From Bowmanella pacifica (GTDB taxonomy: Bacteria > Pseudomonadota > Gammaproteobacteria > Enterobacterales > Alteromonadaceae): a stretch of DNA of 64,000 bases. Below are positions 15,939 through 26,437 of this stretch, piece after piece. Each line of letters opens with the position of its first letter. The stretch's first letter is position 1. The translations under genes and the position numbers were made by a program. Below the pieces are notes generated by a model. The model was not told the origin of the DNA, ran no database searches, and saw nothing but the letters and a program-made list of their open reading frames with translations. The stretch spans positions 744,001 to 808,000 of the forward strand of contig NZ_BMLS01000001.1 of the NCBI RefSeq assembly GCF_014645355.1. The letters run 5' to 3'.

Positions 15939-17583
15939 CCAGCAGGCGCTCAACAATAGCCTGCGTATTTATCCCCTCGGGCAGGCAGCCAAATTGCAGG
16001 CTGCCCTGCCCCAAACGGGCGCGCACAAAGGCTTCAGCTATCCAGTCCTCGCCATGTAGCAGTAGCGTGGCGGCCTGCCAGCACAGCGCCAGGTGCTGCA
16101 TAATGTGACGAGCAGCATATTCAAGGTTTTCTGTTTGCACCAACATAGCCAGGGTTTGATCCAAGCGGCGATCATACAAGCTATGACGACCTCTGGCCGC
16201 TTCCAGCTCAATGATCAGCGCATTGAGACAATCCTGCTCCCGGGATAACACCCGCAGCAAGTCCAGACACTGCACATTACCCGCACCTTCCCAGATAGAA
16301 TTCACCGGCGCTTCACGATACAAGCGGCTGCAAACGTTTTCATCCACATACCCCACTCCACCAATACATTCCATGGCTTCAAAGGTTTGCAACACGGCAC
16401 GTTTGCAAGTCCAGTATTTGCCGATACCTGTGGCACAGCGCACCAGCGCCGCCTGTTGTGCATCCTGCATATGATCCAGTGCATAGGCGATACGCATACT
16501 GATGGCCAGACCGGCTTCCGCTTCCAAAGCCAGATCAGCCAACACATTGAGCATAAGTGGCTGTAAATGCAGGGGCCTGCCAAAGGCACTGCGCCCGGCG
16601 GTATGCCAGATAGCTTCCTTGGCTGCCTGCGCCATTAGTGCCGAAGACCCTATCATGCAATCATAACGGGTCAGAGCCACCATCTGAATAATAGTGGCCA
16701 CACCGCGGCCTTGCTCGCCCAGCAACCAGCCATGGGCACCGCGCAGTTCAATTTCGGCGCTGGCATTGGATCTATTGCCTAGTTTGCTTTTCAACCGCTG
16801 GATATGAATAGGGTTTTTGCCGCCGTCTTCGCGCCAGCGCGGCACTAAAAAGCACGAAAGCTGATCCTCCACTTTCGCCAGCATTAAAAAACCATCGCAC
16901 ATAGGAGCCGAACAAAACCATTTATGACCAAGCAGACTATATAACTGGCCGGGGCCCGGCTGACTAATAGGCACCGCCACTGTGGTATTGGCCCGCACAT
17001 CAGAACCGCCCTGCTTTTCAGTCATAGCCATACCTATGGTTAGGCCGGTTTTCTCATACCAGGGCTTATTGCTGCCATCATACTGAGCAGATAACACCCC
17101 AGGTAACCAACGCGATGCCACCTCGGGCTGCGTTTGAATGGCCGGCACGCTGGCAAAAGTCATGGTTAAGGGGCAACCGGAACCAGGGTCGGCATGATTA
17201 TGTAAATAAGCCAGTGCTGCTCTGGCCACATGTTTACCGGGCTGTTGTATGCTCCAGGGTAAATGAGTGTGACCGGCGGCAATGGCCGCCTGCATTAATT
17301 GGTGGTAGGCAGGATGGTAATTTATCTCATCAATACGATGACCAAACCTGTCATGGGACTGAAATTCGGGTAGATGCTTGTTGGCCAGAAAGCCGGCTTG
17401 CAATAATTCATGGCCAACCTGCCGGCCGAAGTCCGTCAGCCTTGGCTCAGCCCATTGTGCACCATAGGCTTGCAACCAGTAGCGCAACATACGGTCACCC
17501 TGAAAGGCATTGTAGTTTTCCAGCGCCAGGGGCTGGTTAAACACCTGGTGAGTAGAAGCAATAGCATGAGTCAGTTCCGTCAT
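15910..17583 (-). CDS. AidB-like acyl-CoA dehydrogenase family flavoprotein
   Basis: A 557-residue protein with the AidB start (HQVFNQPLALENYN) and conserved HPAYHQLMQAA, PLTMTFASVPAI, GMAMTEKQGGSDVRANTT and EAMECIGGVGYVDE segments. AidB of E. coli is an FAD protein of the acyl-CoA dehydrogenase superfamily, induced in the adaptive response to alkylation and able to bind DNA through a basic C-terminal domain; the length matches. GGAGG lies 4 bases before the ATG. No Ada box was recognised upstream. It converges with the TonB receptor gene and is probably not part of that regulon, though an acyl-CoA dehydrogenase role in catabolism cannot be ruled out. Confidence 0.88.
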   Translation of the reverse strand: MTELTHAIASTHQVFNQPLALENYNAFQGDRMLRYWLQAYGAQWAEPRLTDFGRQVGHELLQAGFLANKHLPEFQSHDRFGHRIDEINYHPAYHQLMQAAIAAGHTHLPWSIQQPGKHVARAALAYLHNHADPGSGCPLTMTFASVPAIQTQPEVASRWLPGVLSAQYDGSNKPWYEKTGLTIGMAMTEKQGGSDVRANTTVAVPISQPGPGQLYSLLGHKWFCSAPMCDGFLMLAKVEDQLSCFLVPRWREDGGKNPIHIQRLKSKLGNRSNASAEIELRGAHGWLLGEQGRGVATIIQMVALTRYDCMIGSSALMAQAAKEAIWHTAGRSAFGRPLHLQPLMLNVLADLALEAEAGLAISMRIAYALDHMQDAQQAALVRCATGIGKYWTCKRAVLQTFEAMECIGGVGYVDENVCSRLYREAPVNSIWEGAGNVQCLDLLRVLSREQDCLNALIIELEAARGRHSLYDRRLDQTLAMLVQTENLEYAARHIMQHLALCWQAATLLLHGEDWIAEAFVRARLGQGSLQFGCLPEGINTQAIVERLLVRIDSRTAG

Positions 17584-17638
17584 CTCGCCTCCATCTAGCT
17601 GCCTCGCGCTTAGGTGAGAGTCTTACTTTGCGGCGGGC

Positions 17639-17944
17639 TTAGCACTTCAGCCGGCCAATCAGTATGTCCTTAAACATTACCCAGTCACCTATCAGGCTAT
17701 ACAGCGGATACTTGAATGTTGCGGGCTTATTGTGCTCAAAAAAGAAATGGCCCACCCAAGCGAATCCATAACCCGCAATCGGCATAAACCATAAAGCCCA
17801 ATAATTGGCGCTGGACAAACTATAGAACAAAATTCCCAGCACCAGCCAAGAGCCAATAAAGTGCAACCGTCGACAAACAGGGTGACGATGCTCCTTCAGG
17901 TAGTAAGGATAAAACTCGCGAAAGGATTGAAATTCGGTCTTCAT
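17639..17944 (-). CDS. Mpo1-like (DUF962) membrane protein
   Basis: A 101-residue protein with the family landmarks: FREFYPYYLKEH near the N-terminus, the RRLHFIGS motif, GHFFFEHNKPATFKYP and YSLIGDWVMFKD. Yeast Mpo1 is an iron-dependent dioxygenase in phytosphingosine alpha-oxidation; bacterial members are shorter and unstudied. Two or three membrane segments are likely. ATG 17944 is chosen because GGAG lies 5 bases upstream; ATG 17959 would add five residues. It stands 55 bp downstream of no clear partner; aidB lies next on the same strand. Confidence 0.82.
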   Translation of the reverse strand: MKTEFQSFREFYPYYLKEHRHPVCRRLHFIGSWLVLGILFYSLSSANYWALWFMPIAGYGFAWVGHFFFEHNKPATFKYPLYSLIGDWVMFKDILIGRLKC

Positions 17945-18180
17945 TTTGTCTCCGGACATACCATTTTCACACTCTGCAGTGACTCAGTCTAAACCGCTTC
18001 GGCATCAGTGTCCTAGTAATGAACAACAGGGCTTGGAAAGGTACGGGTACAGCCTGGTGCAACCTTTGCTCAAGGCACTACCTCAAACAAAAACCGCAGG
18101 GAACAATGCCGAGAATCACCTTGTGTTAACAGCATGAATTCTTCTAAGCTGCGGCTCAACATAGTGAAGGGAACCAGTAT

Positions 18181-18996
18181 ATGAGCAAATGGATAATCGC
18201 CACCGGCATCACCCTGAGTGTGTTGAGTCAGTCAGCTATAGCCAAGGGCTTCATCTGGCCGGATGGTCAGCAGGCGGCTGTCAGTCTGGCTTACGACGAT
18301 GCGCTGGCCAGCCAGTTGGATATCGCCATTCCGCAACTGGACAAGCATGGTCTGCAAGGGACCTTTTATCTAACCTTGTCCTCACCGGTATTGGCGCAGC
18401 GGCTTGATGCCTGGCGAGCCGCGGCATTGAACGGCCATGAATTGGGTAATCACAGTATCAACCATCCTTGCCGGGCCGGGTTACCCGGACGCGAATGGGT
18501 GGAAACAGAGAACAATCTGGATAACTGGAGCATGGTCCGCATGCTGCGTGAAGTACAACAGGCCAATAGCTTTTTGTATGCCATTGATGGCCAGACGGTG
18601 CGCACTTACACCCCGCCCTGCGGTGATCGCCTCAACAAAGACGGCGATTACGTCAGCGCCATTGCGCCGCAGTTTGCCGCCATCCGACTGCCTGGCAAAC
18701 CACTCATTAGCATGGATGAATTAAACCTGTCACACACCCCCACCTGGTTTCCCGACCAGCCGAGTTTGGATGAATTAATTGCTTATGTGGAAGCGGCCGC
18801 CAAACAAGGCACCTTAGCCAGCATTAGCTTTCATGGCGTGGGAGGCGACCATTTACGGGTAGACGCGGATGTTCATGATGCCTTTTTAGCTTATCTGGCT
18901 AAACACCCTACGCGCTTTTGGGTGGGCACCTTTCGTGACATCGCCTTGTATATTCAGCGCCAGCAATCAGAGGCAAATCTGGTGGATAAAAAGTAA
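18181..18996 (+). CDS. Exported polysaccharide deacetylase (NodB-homology) family protein
   Basis: A 271-residue protein with a signal peptide (residues 1-21) and a NodB-type domain: motif 1 SLAYDDA (metal Asp pair), motif 2 HELGNHSINH (the two metal histidines four residues apart), and later SISFHGVGGDH, a likely catalytic-histidine segment. Family members remove N- or O-acetyl groups from chitooligosaccharides, peptidoglycan or exopolysaccharide using Zn2+ or Co2+. AAGGGA precedes the ATG by 8 bases. It is monocistronic and ends in a terminator. The actual polymer is unknown. Confidence 0.88.
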   Translation: MSKWIIATGITLSVLSQSAIAKGFIWPDGQQAAVSLAYDDALASQLDIAIPQLDKHGLQGTFYLTLSSPVLAQRLDAWRAAALNGHELGNHSINHPCRAGLPGREWVETENNLDNWSMVRMLREVQQANSFLYAIDGQTVRTYTPPCGDRLNKDGDYVSAIAPQFAAIRLPGKPLISMDELNLSHTPTWFPDQPSLDELIAYVEAAAKQGTLASISFHGVGGDHLRVDADVHDAFLAYLAKHPTRFWVGTFRDIALYIQRQQSEANLVDKK

Positions 18997-19021
18997 AAGG
19001 GGAGCCGCAGCTCCCCTTTCT
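18996..19021. terminator. Terminator between convergent deacetylase and chemoreceptor genes
   Basis: GGGGAGC/GCTCCCC stem with CGCA loop, flanked by AAA and TTTC on each side; it can serve both convergent genes. Confidence 0.82.
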
Positions 19022-19027
19022 TTATTC

Positions 19028-20938
19028 TCAGACCCTGAAAAAGCCCACCAGCTTTTCCATCTGCCCGCTACGTTCGACCTGCTCGCTGATCTGCTGTTGG
19101 ATCTCGTTCAGGCCGTCGGCATTCTGATCAGACATGTTCTTGATCTGCATGATGTTGCCGTTGACTTCCTCGACCACTGAGCTTTGCTCTTCAGCCCCTA
19201 CCGACACCTGAGTGTTCATCTCAGAGATACTGTTAATGGCGGCCACAATGCTGCCATAAGCGTCGCTGGATTCATTGGTCAGATTAACCACATTGTTGGT
19301 CTTGTCGGTTGACTGGCTGATCACACTCACCACATTAGCCGCACCTTGCTGAATAACCTCGATGATAGTGGTAATTTCAGCAATAGAATCCTGAGTCTTC
19401 TGTGCCAGTGTACGCACCTCATCGGCCACCACAGAGAAGCCGCGTCCCTGTTCACCAGCCCTGGCAGCCTCAATCGCCGCATTCAAAGCCAGTAAGTTGG
19501 TTTGATCAGCAATACCGCGAATCACCCCAAGAATACTGGAGATATTGGCGGCATCACCATCCAGCTTGCTCACCACCTGGGTAGCTGATTGCATATCACT
19601 GGCCAGTTCTTCCATGGCTTTGATGGTCAAACGCACCACCTGCTCACCATTTTTCGCCTGCTCTTCGGCATTCACGCTTTCCTGATGCGCTTGCGACGCA
19701 TTCTGCGCAATCTGCAAGGTAGCAGCCGCCATTTCATTTAAGGCGGTGGCCAGCATATCGGTTTCCATCTGCTGAGTTTGCACTGAGCGATTGGACTGTT
19801 CTACTGCCGCCATCACCGAATTACTGGAGTCATTCAATACGCCAGTAACCTGCTGAATCTGCCCCACGATATCGCGCAGCGAGGCCGCCGACCGATTCAT
19901 GGCACCATTCAACTCACCAAACTCGTCATTATTGATGATATTAATATTGCTGGTCAGGTTGCCCTGGGCAATTTCCTGCGCAAAAGCAATAGACTGATTG
20001 AGCGGGTTCATAATACTGCGTACCAGCCAAACACCCATTATGGCGCTGAGCAACATGGCCAGCCCCACTGCGCCAAAGGTCACGGTGTTTACCTGTGAGC
20101 GTACCTCTGCCTCAATAACCAGCTCCTCACCAATCAGCTTAGTGGCTAAAGTGGACGCACTGTCTGCTTCACTCAGCATATGTGCGAACGCTTCTTGTAC
20201 CCCGATATTGGCGTCACGCATCAAGATAAACAGCTTGCGGTACTGACTCAGACTGTTGTTGAGACCCTGTAAATGCGTCTGCGTTTTGTCAGACAGCATA
20301 ATGCTTTGCATATGCCCAACCTGCTTACTCAGACCATCAATTTGGCTCAGTATATGTGCGGCCTGCTGGGATTCAGGTTTATTGTTGTATTTCCAGATCT
20401 CAACCCTGACCAGGTTAAAGGTATCTTTAAAATGCTTGGCCGTGCGGTAACGGTTGAATTCAGCAAAGTCACTTTGGTGAGCAGAAAAATAACTTTCTAT
20501 GGCTGACAACACCGCATCAATATCTCGGGATACCGCTTGGGCCGCACCATCAAAGGACTCTCTGCTACGAATATTGTCGGATTTCGCCTGAGTGTAATCA
20601 TTAAAAGCGCTGCGATAATCGGCAATATTGTTTCGAATCGCGTCAACCTGACGCAGGCTTTCCTGCACTTTCATATTAGCCAACACGGGTTCAAGACTGT
20701 TTTGGGCTTGATCCAGATAGCCCATCACGCCATCACGATAATGAGCAGCCTCAGTAATCGCATAATCGGCCTGGGACAATCGCGCCTGGTAAAGTTGAGT
20801 ATTGGCGTTGGACAATCCGGTCAGAATCTTAATCTGAGTTTCCAGTTTACCCAACATCACATAAGAGATGATGCCCAGTAACAGCATCACAAAGGTCAGA
20901 GAAAAAAGTGCAGTGTACAGCTTTTGTCTTATTGTCAT
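19028..20938 (-). CDS. Methyl-accepting chemotaxis protein
   Basis: A 636-residue transmembrane chemoreceptor. Membrane segment 1 is at about residues 8-30 and segment 2 at about 285-307, bounding a roughly 250-residue all-helical periplasmic sensor that looks like a four-helix or helical-bimodular type. A HAMP linker follows ([14 protein letters not shown]) and then the signalling domain with the invariant hairpin tip [20 protein letters not shown]. No C-terminal CheR/CheB pentapeptide is present. The ligand is unknown. No chemotaxis or flagellar genes lie nearby. Confidence 0.96.
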   Translation of the reverse strand: MTIRQKLYTALFSLTFVMLLLGIISYVMLGKLETQIKILTGLSNANTQLYQARLSQADYAITEAAHYRDGVMGYLDQAQNSLEPVLANMKVQESLRQVDAIRNNIADYRSAFNDYTQAKSDNIRSRESFDGAAQAVSRDIDAVLSAIESYFSAHQSDFAEFNRYRTAKHFKDTFNLVRVEIWKYNNKPESQQAAHILSQIDGLSKQVGHMQSIMLSDKTQTHLQGLNNSLSQYRKLFILMRDANIGVQEAFAHMLSEADSASTLATKLIGEELVIEAEVRSQVNTVTFGAVGLAMLLSAIMGVWLVRSIMNPLNQSIAFAQEIAQGNLTSNINIINNDEFGELNGAMNRSAASLRDIVGQIQQVTGVLNDSSNSVMAAVEQSNRSVQTQQMETDMLATALNEMAAATLQIAQNASQAHQESVNAEEQAKNGEQVVRLTIKAMEELASDMQSATQVVSKLDGDAANISSILGVIRGIADQTNLLALNAAIEAARAGEQGRGFSVVADEVRTLAQKTQDSIAEITTIIEVIQQGAANVVSVISQSTDKTNNVVNLTNESSDAYGSIVAAINSISEMNTQVSVGAEEQSSVVEEVNGNIMQIKNMSDQNADGLNEIQQQISEQVERSGQMEKLVGFFRV

Positions 20939-21333
20939 TTACTACGTCGCCTTGCAATAGATCAATTATCACCTTGTCCCGGGCGCAGAGGTATCCATCT
21001 GCCCGATGGCCTATTGCAAGTTGCACCCGGCACTTGCACGGCGCAGCAAAACACTCAGAAAAGGGGATATTTCAGAATGTCGAGCAGCAGTCCATGGCCA
21101 TGTCCGAGAGGCGCGCAGTGTAGCGCACAAAGAACCAACAGCATGTGTATTTTTTGCACTAAAGCATGCATAAAATTACACACCCCATACCCTTTAAGCA
21201 TACCCAACCCGACTTTGTTAAAAGCCGTAACGAAAAATGCAATTAACTAACAAAAACAATGCTTTACCGTCAATAAAATGACACCAGAGCAGAGAGGCAG
21301 GGGCTTTCGAGAAGTGCGTTACTTGAGCAAAAA
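20939..21333. other. Gene-free stretch upstream of the chemoreceptor
   Basis: These 395 bases hold no supported gene. They include the chemoreceptor promoter region; no convincing sigma-28 or sigma-70 pair was found. The 3' end of the DUF2132 gene lies at its right border. Confidence 0.5.
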
Positions 21334-21588
21334 TCAATCAGCCGTTCTATTGGGTGTAGCCTTCCCCCAAATATGAAAAGTGCTCAGATAAAGTTGTTCA
21401 ACTTTTTCCCTGGCCCAGGGGGTACGGCGCAAAAATTTGAGGCTGGATTTAATCGAAGGCTCATGTGTGAAACAGCGAATTTCCACTGCTCTGCTCATAG
21501 CTTCCCAGCCCAATTTCTGTTCCAGACGAATTAACATCTGTTCGAGGGTAATACCATGTAAAGGGTTATTTGCTTGTGTATCCGCCAT
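21334..21588 (-). CDS. VF530 family (DUF2132) DNA-binding-like protein
   Basis: An 84-residue protein matching the VF530/DUF2132 family almost throughout: [16 protein letters not shown], a central IRCF, and the highly conserved [19 protein letters not shown]. The Vibrio fischeri member has a small helical fold proposed to bind DNA; the cellular role is unknown. It is a single-gene unit on the minus strand. Confidence 0.92.
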   Translation of the reverse strand: MADTQANNPLHGITLEQMLIRLEQKLGWEAMSRAVEIRCFTHEPSIKSSLKFLRRTPWAREKVEQLYLSTFHIWGKATPNRTAD

Positions 21589-21751
21589 GCCGGCTCCAAA
21601 GGGATGAAAGTGTGCGGACTTTATTCTAACAGAGCCATTGGAGGGATAATAAAACCAATTTTACTAACAGAAATTTACAATTGCCTTACGCCTTTGTTGC
21701 AAAGCTTGGTTATCATAGGCACCTTAAAACACCTAAGCAGACACACAACCA

Positions 21752-22939
21752 ATGAATAAAGTTTGGATAAAGATCGCACTTCCGCTGCTCGCACTGGGAT
21801 TGGGAGTTGTGGGTATGGCGGCAATAAAAGCTACCGCCAAAGACAAGGAAGAAAAAGTAGAAATCGACTCTCGCCCCACAGTGAAAGTTGAAGTGCTACG
21901 CACAGAAGACTATCAGGTTGTGATCAACAGCTTCGGTGAAGTAAAGCCCCTTGAGAAAACCCAACTGGCCGCCCTAGTGGCCGGAGAGGTAACAGGCTGG
22001 CATGAGGACTTTGTTCCCGGTGGTGTGGTAAAGCGCGGCACCTTATTGTTCAGCATTGATAAGCAGCAATACGAGGCCGCCCTGTTACAAGCCGAAGCCA
22101 ACCTGAGCCAGGCCAATGCTCAGCTTATTGAAGAGCGCGCCAGAGCCGAAGTCGCCAAACGCGAAGCCAGAAGTATGCCGGCTGCTAAAGTAACCGACCT
22201 GTATTTGCGTAAACCTCAGGTGTTAAGTGCCGAAGCGACAGTTAAATCCGCCGAAGCACAACTTAAAATAGCCAAACGTAACTTGTCCTATACCGATGTC
22301 ATGGCGCCTTACGATGCCTTGGTGGTATCCCGTAACTTGGGTAAAGGCCAATATGTGCATCAGGGCAATGAGGTAGGCGTTCTATACAATATCGAAACCG
22401 CCGAAATTACCCTGCCGATTGCCGGCTTTGATGCACTGTTTCTGCCGGCAGATTTGCAAGGTAGCGAAGCCCTTATCAGCAGCCGCGGTGCTATCACGTT
22501 AACCCGCACTGGCACCATTGAACGTGACCTTGGCATTGTTGACCAGGATACCCGTATGAGTCAGGTCGTAGCACGCATTAATGACCCATACAGCCTGAAT
22601 ACCGACGCGCCGGCATTTAAATTTGGCACTTATGTGGAAGTAAGCCTCAAAGGCTCCACCCTGCAGGACATTTTCCGTCTGCCACAAGAACTGGTGACCA
22701 ATCGCAAAGTCTGGGTGGTTAACAAAGATAATGAGTTGGAATCCCGTACCGTTAAAGTGTTGCGTGAAGAAGCGGCGTTCTTCCTGGTGGAAAACGGCTT
22801 AAACGCCGGCGAACGGGTTGTGATGACACTGCCTGAATACCCACAAGACGGCATGAAGGTAAAAATTGCCGGTGAGCAGCCAAAACAGACCAAGACAAGC
22901 GACGAAGAAAGTGGTCTGGTTGCGCAGACCAACGAGTAA
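21752..22939 (+). CDS. RND efflux periplasmic adaptor (membrane fusion protein)
   Basis: A 395-residue HlyD/AcrA-type adaptor. It has an N-terminal membrane anchor (residues about 6-27), a lipoyl/barrel-sandwich half (GEVKPLEKTQLAALVAGEVTG-like), a coiled-coil hairpin (about 105-170, AEANLSQANAQLIEERARAE) and the second lipoyl half (APYDALVVSRNLGKGQYV). It would link the inner-membrane pump encoded 9 bp downstream to an outer-membrane channel. No TolC-like gene is present here. No lipobox is seen. No strong ribosome site precedes the ATG. Confidence 0.95.
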   Translation: MNKVWIKIALPLLALGLGVVGMAAIKATAKDKEEKVEIDSRPTVKVEVLRTEDYQVVINSFGEVKPLEKTQLAALVAGEVTGWHEDFVPGGVVKRGTLLFSIDKQQYEAALLQAEANLSQANAQLIEERARAEVAKREARSMPAAKVTDLYLRKPQVLSAEATVKSAEAQLKIAKRNLSYTDVMAPYDALVVSRNLGKGQYVHQGNEVGVLYNIETAEITLPIAGFDALFLPADLQGSEALISSRGAITLTRTGTIERDLGIVDQDTRMSQVVARINDPYSLNTDAPAFKFGTYVEVSLKGSTLQDIFRLPQELVTNRKVWVVNKDNELESRTVKVLREEAAFFLVENGLNAGERVVMTLPEYPQDGMKVKIAGEQPKQTKTSDEESGLVAQTNE

Positions 22940-22948
22940 GGAAGGCCC

Positions 22949-25900
22949 ATGTCCAGTATTGCACCACAAGAACGGGGCTTAATCGCTTTTTTCGCCCGTA
23001 ATACCGTGGCCGCCAACCTGATGATGTGGTTTATCATCATCATGGGTTTGGTGAGCTTCTTTACCATTCAACGCCAGATGTTCCCCAACATCGAAATCAA
23101 CTATATCAATATCAATGCTACCTATCGCGGGGCGTCTCCTCAGGAAATTGAAGAAGGCATACTGATCAAAATTGAGGAGTCCCTCAAGGATGTCACAGAG
23201 ATAAAACGCCTGGTATCCAGAGCCTTTCGCAACAGCGGCCGTATCACCCTGGAGATTCATACCAAGGAAGACATCACCGATGTACTGGATAAGGTTAAAC
23301 TGCGGGTAGACAGCATTGCGACCTTCCCGGCTGGCATGGAGCCGGTCACGGTATCACAGCAGGAATTCCGTCAGGATGTCATTGAGATGGCTGTGGTTGG
23401 TGATTTACCCCTCAAAGACCTCAAGAGCATTGCCATTCAGATGGAACGGGAAATGCTGCAACTGGGCAATATCTCACTGGTGAATCTGGATGCCCCGGAT
23501 GATGAAATTGCCGTCGAGATCAAACCCGAAATGCTGCGTCGCTATAACCTTACGCTGGACGATATCTCCGCAGCCATCCGGCGCTATTCAGCGAATATTT
23601 CTGCCGGCCAAATCCGCACGGATTCCGGCATCATCGCCGTGCGGGTAGAAAACCAGTACTACAATGGCGAAGAATTTCGCAATATTCCGGTAAAAGTGGG
23701 TGCCAGCGGCAGTAAGGTACTGCTGCAGGATGTGGCCTTTATTCAGGATGAACTGGCCGAGGGGGAATACTACTTCAAGTACTCGGGTGAAAACGCCATC
23801 TTTATGTCGGTGAAAGCCACTAAAGACCAGAATATGGTGCCGGTTGCCAAGTCAGTGAAAGACTTTATTGCACACCGCAACCAAACCCTGCCCCACGGCG
23901 TGGAAATGAAGGTATTAGTGGACATGACCTACTACCTCAATGCCCGCCTGGACATGATGCTGAATAACCTCTGGCAAGGGGCCATTCTGGTGGCCATTAT
24001 GCTGACCCTGTTCCTGCGCTTCCGTTTGGCATTCTGGGTGATGGTTGGCCTGCCGGTCTGTTTCCTGGGTGCCATGATGATGATGCCGGTATTTGGTATC
24101 ACCATTAATATCCTGTCGCTGTTCGCCTTTATCATGGTATTGGGGATAGTGGTGGATGACGCCATTGTCATAGGGGAAAGCGCCTATACCGAGATAGAAA
24201 ATAAGGGGCCGGGGGTAGAAAATGTCATCCGCGGCGCTAAGCGGGTGGCTACGCCCGCTACCTTCGGTGTACTTACCACTATTGCGGTGTTTGCCCCCTT
24301 TGTATTCAGTAAAGGCCCGGAAGGCACTTTCTTTGTCATCATCGCCATTATGGTGATCTTATGTTTGGCCTTTAGCTTGATCGAATCCAAGCTGATCCTG
24401 CCGGCCCATATAGCCCATATTGACTTTAAACCGGTTAAACCCGATAGCTGGCGCGACCGCTTTAACAAACGCTTCTTTGGCTTTGTTAACGGCACCTATA
24501 AAAACTTTGTCGCCCGCTGTGTGGAGTGGCGCTGGTTAACCTTGTTCTCTTTTATCGCCATACTTATGGTCAGTTGGGCCCTGATTTCCGCCAATCATGT
24601 ACGTATTGTACCAACGCCCAAAGTCCCCCATGACTTCCCGGCGGTGAAGATAGAGATGAACGAAACCGTCTCGGATGAAGCCACCATTGATGCGCTGCGG
24701 ATTGTCGAAGCCGCCATCTGGCAGGTAGAGAAAGAAATTACCGCTGAGTACGGCTCAGGAATGGTTAAAGACCTACTGGCCTTTAACCAGGGCCGAACCG
24801 AAGCCCGTATCGTGGTGCCTTTGGTGGATGAAGCAGATCGTCACTTCACGGCCTTTGAGCTGGCCCGTCGCTGGCGTGAGAAGATCCCGGAAATCCCCGG
24901 TATGAAGTCCTTTACCATTCAGGACGACGTCAATGGCGGACGTGATGACGGTGAATTCGGCTACTTGCTGTTTGGTTCAGATATCAAAACTCTTAACGAG
25001 GCAGGCCGCTACTTCATCAGTAAGTTGCAGCAACAGGAAGGGTTGTTTGACGTTAGCTCCACCATTGACCCGGCCAGTAAGGAAGTGCAGATACAGCTTC
25101 TGCCCGTGGCCTATGACCTGGGTCTTAACCTGACCAGTATTGCCAACCAGATTGGTGACAGCTTCTACGGAAGTGAAGCGCAGCGTGTCATCCGTGGCAC
25201 CGAAGAAGTGCGCGTCATGGTGCGTTACCCTAAGTTGTCCCGTGAGCAGTTTGCCGAACTGAAGTACGCCATTATTCAAACGCCATCCGGCAAGGAAGTC
25301 ATGCTGGGGGATGTAGTCGCACTGGTCGAACAGCCAGGTATCAGCTATATCCGCCGCGAAGGGGGTTACCGTAGCGTGTATGTATGGGGCAATATCGACG
25401 AAGAGAAGGTCGAACCCAACGCCGTGGTAAAAACCATCGAGGAAACCTTACTGCCCGATATGCAAGCCACATTCCCCTCAGTGAAAACCGAACTGGGTGG
25501 CGGTATTGCCGAGCAGCAGGCGCAACAAAGCGAACAGATGATGTTCTTTATCGCCGGTATGATTATTGTCTACATTCTGTTGGCGGTACCGCTTAAAAGT
25601 TACGGTCAGCCCATCATCATTATGTCGGTCATTCCATTCAGCCTGACTGGCGCTATCTGGGGTCACTACCTGTTTGGACTGGATCTGAGCATGATGTCCA
25701 CCTTCGGATTGATAGCCGCCGCCGGGGTGGTGATCAACGACAGTCTGGTCATGACCGACTATATAAACCAACGGCGCGCCGAAGGCATCCGAATTAAAGA
25801 TGCGGTACTGGAGGCAGGCTGTGCCAGATTCAGGGCCATTACCCTGACGTCCATCACTACCTTTGCCGGTGTCTTGCCAATAATGTTCGAGACCAGCCTG

Positions 25901-26098
25901 CAAGCCAGATTCGTTATTCCTATGGCCGTTGGACTGGGCTTTGCGGTGATATATGCCACCCTGGTGACATTACTGCTGGTTCCCAGTCTGTATATGATTC
26001 TGGAAGATCTGCGTAAACCCTTCAGATATTTGCGCCAAAAGCTGTCACGCAAGCCGTCAGCTGAGCAAGGACATAATCTGGAAGGATCGCACCAGTAA
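22949..26098 (+). CDS. RND superfamily efflux transporter permease
   Basis: A 1049-residue AcrB-type pump: membrane segment 1 near residues 22-42, the first periplasmic porter loop, a central bundle with VVDDAIVIGESAYTEIE (the proton-relay acidic residues of TM4) and a second half with the matching repeat GVVINDSLVMTDYI. The shape is closer to the AcrB/MexB-like or 'hydrophobe/amphiphile' clade found widely in marine bacteria with unknown substrates than to metal pumps, since no metal-binding methionine cluster was noticed. The start follows the adaptor stop by 9 bp with AAGGA upstream; one operon, closed by a terminator at 26106. Confidence 0.96.
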   Translation: MSSIAPQERGLIAFFARNTVAANLMMWFIIIMGLVSFFTIQRQMFPNIEINYININATYRGASPQEIEEGILIKIEESLKDVTEIKRLVSRAFRNSGRITLEIHTKEDITDVLDKVKLRVDSIATFPAGMEPVTVSQQEFRQDVIEMAVVGDLPLKDLKSIAIQMEREMLQLGNISLVNLDAPDDEIAVEIKPEMLRRYNLTLDDISAAIRRYSANISAGQIRTDSGIIAVRVENQYYNGEEFRNIPVKVGASGSKVLLQDVAFIQDELAEGEYYFKYSGENAIFMSVKATKDQNMVPVAKSVKDFIAHRNQTLPHGVEMKVLVDMTYYLNARLDMMLNNLWQGAILVAIMLTLFLRFRLAFWVMVGLPVCFLGAMMMMPVFGITINILSLFAFIMVLGIVVDDAIVIGESAYTEIENKGPGVENVIRGAKRVATPATFGVLTTIAVFAPFVFSKGPEGTFFVIIAIMVILCLAFSLIESKLILPAHIAHIDFKPVKPDSWRDRFNKRFFGFVNGTYKNFVARCVEWRWLTLFSFIAILMVSWALISANHVRIVPTPKVPHDFPAVKIEMNETVSDEATIDALRIVEAAIWQVEKEITAEYGSGMVKDLLAFNQGRTEARIVVPLVDEADRHFTAFELARRWREKIPEIPGMKSFTIQDDVNGGRDDGEFGYLLFGSDIKTLNEAGRYFISKLQQQEGLFDVSSTIDPASKEVQIQLLPVAYDLGLNLTSIANQIGDSFYGSEAQRVIRGTEEVRVMVRYPKLSREQFAELKYAIIQTPSGKEVMLGDVVALVEQPGISYIRREGGYRSVYVWGNIDEEKVEPNAVVKTIEETLLPDMQATFPSVKTELGGGIAEQQAQQSEQMMFFIAGMIIVYILLAVPLKSYGQPIIIMSVIPFSLTGAIWGHYLFGLDLSMMSTFGLIAAAGVVINDSLVMTDYINQRRAEGIRIKDAVLEAGCARFRAITLTSITTFAGVLPIMFETSLQARFVIPMAVGLGFAVIYATLVTLLLVPSLYMILEDLRKPFRYLRQKLSRKPSAEQGHNLEGSHQ

Positions 26099-26105
26099 CT
26101 TAGCG

Positions 26106-26133
26106 AAAAAAGCCCATCCACAGATGGGCTTTT
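26106..26133 (+). terminator. Rho-independent terminator after the RND operon
   Basis: AAAAAGCCCATC/GATGGGCTTTTT stem with CACA loop, 8 bp after the pump stop, followed by CCCC. Confidence 0.9.
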
Positions 26134-26437
26134 TCCCCATGCCCCCTAAATGCTGTCTGCCTTTTTTACACCACAGCAGAAACTTGACAATATTCTGCTC
26201 TCCAGCTTATCCGAATAACATATTGATAAGTAAGCAGTTTGACTTATGTGGCTTTCTTTTTGCTATAGTTAACTTCTGAACGGAGTCACCGAAATGGGTG
26301 AATTCTGGGAATTAAAGACAGGGCGTTTGCACTCATTCGGTAGTTTGTGTTGTAGATACCACATGGTTAAGGAAAGTCGCGTGTAGTAGCACTTACAACA
26401 GCAAGATCTGAGAAGTTTAGTTGTGAGGATCTTGACC
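26134..26437. promoter_or_regulatory. Leader region of the AraC regulator
   Basis: About 300 bases without a gene. A possible promoter is TTGACT (26239-26244) with TATAGT (26264-26269), spacing 19; another is TTGACA (26184-26189) with a poor -10. If the first is used, the mRNA would carry a leader of about 160 bases containing a small hairpin (TCACC/GGTGA around 26286-26301). No known riboswitch was recognised. Confidence 0.35.

Noticed and set aside
20939-21000. Possible sigma-28 promoter of the chemoreceptor (GTGATAA)
   Set aside because: A -10-like element is present, but no TAAA-type -35 at the right distance.
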